36,601 bases of DNA, taken from assembly GCA_002751075.1 (NCBI GenBank), contig NAOQ01000124.1, positions 23,209 to 59,809 of the forward strand, written 5' to 3'. Position numbers and translations under genes: made by a program. Origin of the DNA: Ichthyophonus hoferi. Taxonomy: Eukaryota > Opisthokonta > Ichthyosporea > Ichthyophonida > Ichthyophonidae. Below the pieces are notes generated by a model. The model was not told the origin of the DNA and searched no databases. It saw only the letters and a program-made list of their open reading frames with translations. Shown in pieces: positions 32,699 to 36,601 of this stretch. The first letter of the stretch is position 1, and each line of letters opens with the position of its first letter.

Positions 32699-35600
32699 AT
32701 GTCGCTAAGGAAAAGAGATATGAACCAATTAGAAGCCTTATCACCAAATGAGACCTCACTGAAAGAACAAGAAAAACATGTAAAATTCTGTACTAGGAAT
32801 GAACTAGTATTGGAAGCATTCTCAAAGACACCATGGGTCGAGTTTGGCAATGCTGTTATAGGAGAGAGATCGTTAAAGGAATTGATTGTATATAATCCAC
32901 AAACTCTGCCTGCTATTATCTTTCTCTCCAAGTTCCCTATCTCGAAAGGTTTTAGTATAGATGGAGAAATGGTAAGTGGGTAGGAACGTGTTATGTTAGT
33001 ATGTGATGTTAAAATATAATAATGCTTTTGGATTGGTTGCTGGAATATGATATTTTTTAAATACATTTTATTGGGTAATGCAATTTTTAAAATTTTAAAT
33101 GCCTTGCATTGATTAATTAATACTTGTGATATTTTTACAGCTATGGGATCCAGTTACCATTTTTTTATCTTTATATATATTCACCAATTAATACGCAGAA
33201 ATAAATATATAACAATCTACTCATGTACATATATGTATTAAGTAATTAATATAGAGGATAGTATACATATATACATATATATTTCTATAAGCATGCTTAC
33301 ACACACATATATATAGTACCTTCCCTTGAGCTGTGTAATCATCACCATAACATTATTAACTATAAGCCAGTTATTATAGGATAATTATTGTATTATATTT
33401 TATGCTATATCATGTTTATATACCACATGGTTTTATGAATCATTCCACATCCTTCACATTCAATCACCCGCTTTCATCTCCCTCTTCTCCAACCATCTTT
33501 ATCACTTAATATTTATATAGAAAATATAAACCATTTATAAATTATTAGTTGTTTTCATTATTGAATAATTTTCTTTACATTAGTTAAGTATATAATTATA
33601 ATATGGAAGTATAGATTGCACCTGCAGTTCTGATTGGTCTAACAGTAGTGTCTTTAAATAGAGTGGTTATTTGAGAGATTACCAATTGATGATAGGACCG
33701 AGCCAGCGGGAGGTATGTATGTTTATATGTGTATTGCATATATCACAGTATTGTTGTATATACTATATAGTGAATACAATTATTTTGTAGAGTCTTTGTG
33801 TGATGATAGAGAGATATGGAAACAAATCGAGAGAGAAGGAGAAAAACAATAAGAAAATAGGCATAGAGTTACTAAGTGTCAATCTCACCAACTTATTCTT
33901 ATTACATTGTTTTTTACGTAGATTAATTAATATAACAAGACTACTTCAAATAATAATTAGTTGGACATGATATAATTATATAGCACAGTAGGTTGGGTGG
34001 ACCCAATCAAAATAAAATTTTAAAAGAAAAGAAATGACCAACTCTTTCGGGCTATATGTGGTAATATTTTTTCTTGTCAAGAAATCTATCATTTCATTTA
34101 TTTTAATTACTCAATTAATTTCCTTTGACCTATCTCTCCTCCAATGGCTTCACCACTTTAATAACTAATGATAATAATAATAATAATAATAATAATAATT
34201 TCAACCATATATTAATTTGTAAGCAGCATGTGATAATATGGTTTAGTATCTTCAATCATGTCAATAAATTAAAATTTTAAATAGTGTCTTGAAACCCAAT
34301 TAAATTAGACCATTATATATGTACAGCTTATTATAATGATCCCACCAATGTATCTGTCATGCACCATCCACCTTTGTCTTTTCTTTCAACTATACGTATA
34401 TTTTATTGTATTTCTCTTTTTCTTTGTCCATTTTAATTCTCAATGTTCTATGTGTATTTTATCTAATATATATATATATATATCACCGAATATACAAGCA
34501 ATCCAACCTTATCTCATAACTCATATATTTATGTAGGTGGTTACATTTTCATGGGTTCCTGATTCTGAAGGCCATCACCGTGAAACTATCTTGTTTAAAT
34601 GGAATGATAGCTATCTGCAGGTGGGCATATAATATAATATAGCATAGTGTAATATAGTGGATTATAATAGAACATGGTCTTATCCACTGTATTATACGAT
34701 TTTATAATATGGTATGATATTATATTATATAACATACATACATACATAAATACATACATACATATTACCAATGTAGATACATTTTTACTCATTACACTGT
34801 TGGCATATGTTTTGTTCCTTGTTTTAGTATCACCATACACAATCTAACCTCTTTCTATTCTCTAGTAAGAACCTTCTGTTAACACAGTACGGCCAATAGT
34901 ATTAACCATATGGATTTTAACAGGTTGTTCTCTGTGGATCAGCTCAATCAAAGGACCAAGTGAACAAAGTGAGCATTGGTGTTTATTATAAGTCATAACC
35001 CATGCCTAGTTGGTTATAGGATAATATCTTTAGTATAATATAATACACTGTGTATTTTCTGTTACATCGTATGTATGTTATATCAGTATATTAGGTAATA
35101 TATATATGTTCTTCTATCCCTGTTGTTTCCCAGAAAATAAAATAAAAATAAAACTATTATATAGCCATACATATATTAAAGCATCCACCAGTGCATATTA
35201 CTAAATTCTAAAATACTTTTGCATCAGTACACACAAACACACACACATATATATATATAGTGGTTAAGTTATTAGTTAGTTTATGTAGATCTTGATGTAG
35301 AAACAATAGTATATTTAGACTGGAGTGATATAGTAATAATTCTAATTATGTGATATGATCTAGCCCATACCAAATCATTTAAAAAAACAAGAAAAGAATA
35401 AAAAAACATTATAAAGAGTATTGTATTAGAAAAATAATAACAATAACACACCTTAAGCTACTGTTGGAAATGATTGAATGGTTGAAGATATACAAATATG
35501 GTTGCAAATATAGGCTGGTGTATAGTCCGTATTAATATACTTGCCCTACACCAATATAGAAGCACAGCACAGTGTTTACTATTCAACCTACTACTATGTT

Positions 35601-36511
35601 GTCAGAGAAACTCTTACAGAAAGAGGTGAAAATGAAAGAGAGTATATATATGTACCTACATACACCTACTTTTGGCACCCACATTTATACATACATGCTC
35701 ACATACTCCCAGACGTATGTCCACACACACATATATATATGTATTCAGTTGTTTATTTTTTTTTAAAGCATTTTTTTTTAAGCTTTCTAATTTATTTTTT
35801 AATATGCTTTTTAATATTTTGCTTTATATTTTTGTTTGTCTCATTTCTTCTATTTTACTTATTAAGATTTTTTTTTTCTCTGATTTTTTTTTTATTTTAT
35901 TTTTTATTTTATTTTCTAAAAATTTCAAGTGCCAATTCAAGCATATTAAAATTTCTGACTCCTTATTTATACTACCCTTTATTTCTAATTGGTGGGTAAA
36001 CCTAATTTTATTTTATGTTTTTTTTTTAGTTGTTTTTTTATATAGCAAAGGCATTATTGCGTTTCAGGAGAAATTAATCTACGTATTTGTTTATTTATTT
36101 ACCTTACATGCCTGCACACACATACATACACATACATATACATAAATTACTTATATTTATATATTTATATTAAAAAATCATATCAGAAACACAAATAGAT
36201 GCGTATATATATAAGTATAGCAGCAATAGATACAAACAGCCCTACATACATATATACACCAATTTTAAATTTAAAACACTAACACACACATCCAACTGCC
36301 TTATATTATTTTAACCCAGGCATATACAAGAACGATAGGAAAGGAGAATTATAGTGATGAGATTAACCTGGAGCCATTTAGATTTAAAGAAACGGGTGGA
36401 AGATTAAAAAGGATGATGGATGGTGAAGGGACCAGATATGGGAAAAGGACCAAGACAATGATTGGTGCATCCAGTAAGAACCATAAAACAGCTCAATCTC
36501 GACTTCAATTG
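32699..36511 (+). CDS. ASPM: ASPM homologue, N-terminal exons (partial)
   Basis: Homologue of the abnormal spindle protein, which focuses microtubule minus ends at spindle poles. Five exons: 32699-32971, 33662-33712, 34537-34620, 34924-34968, 36320-36511. All four junctions, and the last donor, are phase 0, giving 215 codons before the right edge. Residues about 30-136 form the ASH (ASPM-SPD-2-Hydin) domain. TPWVEFGNAVIGERSLKELI matches human [20 protein letters not shown], and VVTFSWVPDSEGHHRETILF matches human [33 protein letters not shown] matches human AILLGNAEEQKK. Exon 5 is Lys/Arg-rich, like the disordered linker that follows the ASH domain. The calponin-homology and IQ regions must lie beyond the edge. 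The ATG lies immediately after a pyrimidine-rich CAG, so an untranslated upstream exon is likely. Confidence 0.92.
34168..34199. repeat. (AAT)n microsatellite
   Basis: Trinucleotide run in intron 2 of the ASPM-like gene. Confidence 0.9.
34733..34768. repeat. (ACAT)n microsatellite
   Basis: Tetranucleotide run in intron 3 of the ASPM-like gene. Confidence 0.9.
35752..35935. repeat. T-rich low-complexity tract
   Basis: Long T-rich stretch in intron 4 of the ASPM-like gene. The Phe/Leu/Ile-rich frames across it, including one of about 150 codons, are low complexity rather than membrane proteins. Confidence 0.85.
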
Positions 36512-36529
36512 GTAGGCACATGCACTCTA

Positions 36530-36601
36530 CTGTTTCTATTTTTATTACTATTACTGTTGCTATTACTATTACTATTACTATTACCATTACTATTACTATT
36601 A
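36530..36601. repeat. (ACTATT)n microsatellite
   Basis: Hexamer run, TACTATTACTATTACCATT type, in the intron after ASPM exon 5. Continues to the window edge. Confidence 0.92.

Noticed and set aside
35541-36145. Phe/Leu-rich frames resembling membrane proteins in ASPM intron 4
   Set aside because: They translate a poly-T tract and lie within an intron bounded by well-supported ASPM exons.
1-36601. tRNA, rRNA or snRNA genes
   Set aside because: Looked for A/B-box-like and conserved RNA motifs on both strands by eye and saw none convincing. A covariance-model scan would be needed to exclude them.

Overview
This is intron-containing nuclear DNA from an animal. It is AT-rich and full of microsatellites and decayed transposons. 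Four genes carry GT-AG introns. The gene set includes TRAPPC14/MAP11, ASPM and CPSF6/7 homologues beside intronless CorA-type transporters, which points to an early-branching metazoan. A sponge is my best guess, but nothing in the sequence settles it.

Layout. (1) 130-3552, minus strand: the 5' seven exons of a CPSF6/7 homologue (cleavage factor Im large subunit), running off the left edge inside its RRM. (2) 3553-5654: a head-to-head intergenic stretch containing one copy of dispersed repeat T. (3) 5655-14428, plus strand: a complete nine-exon TRAPPC14 (MAP11/C7orf43) homologue, pieced together by hand. Its spliced length of 1719 nt is in frame throughout (572 aa). Intron 4 ends in a roughly 640-bp CTACCTT minisatellite that serves as the acceptor's pyrimidine tract. 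Intron 7 holds a 394-N gap flanked by an exact 148-bp duplication, probably two overlapping contig ends. (4) 15982-17196 and 22093-23322, plus strand: two paralogous single-exon CorA-type divalent-cation transporters, separated by about 5 kb of stacked repeats (MITE-like family R, repeats T and U, and a solo LTR with a 4-bp target-site duplication). (5) 24324-26379, plus strand: an unrecognised, probably two-exon gene with a charged low-complexity middle and a Cys/His-rich C-terminus. (6) 28390-31197: three nested elements. Repeat S was entered at a TA by a Tc1/mariner-like transposon, which was itself entered by repeat U with an 8-bp duplication. (7) 32699-36511, plus strand: the first five coding exons of an ASPM homologue (ASH domain), running off the right edge.

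The genes do not form a pathway. TRAPPC14 and ASPM both act at centrosome, cilium or spindle microtubules and both are human primary microcephaly genes, but their proximity here may be chance. The two CorA genes are clearly a duplicated pair. The least explained parts are the Cys-rich gene, the coding-like fragment inside repeat U, and a short 5'-flank sequence that CorA-2 shares with the unrecognised gene.
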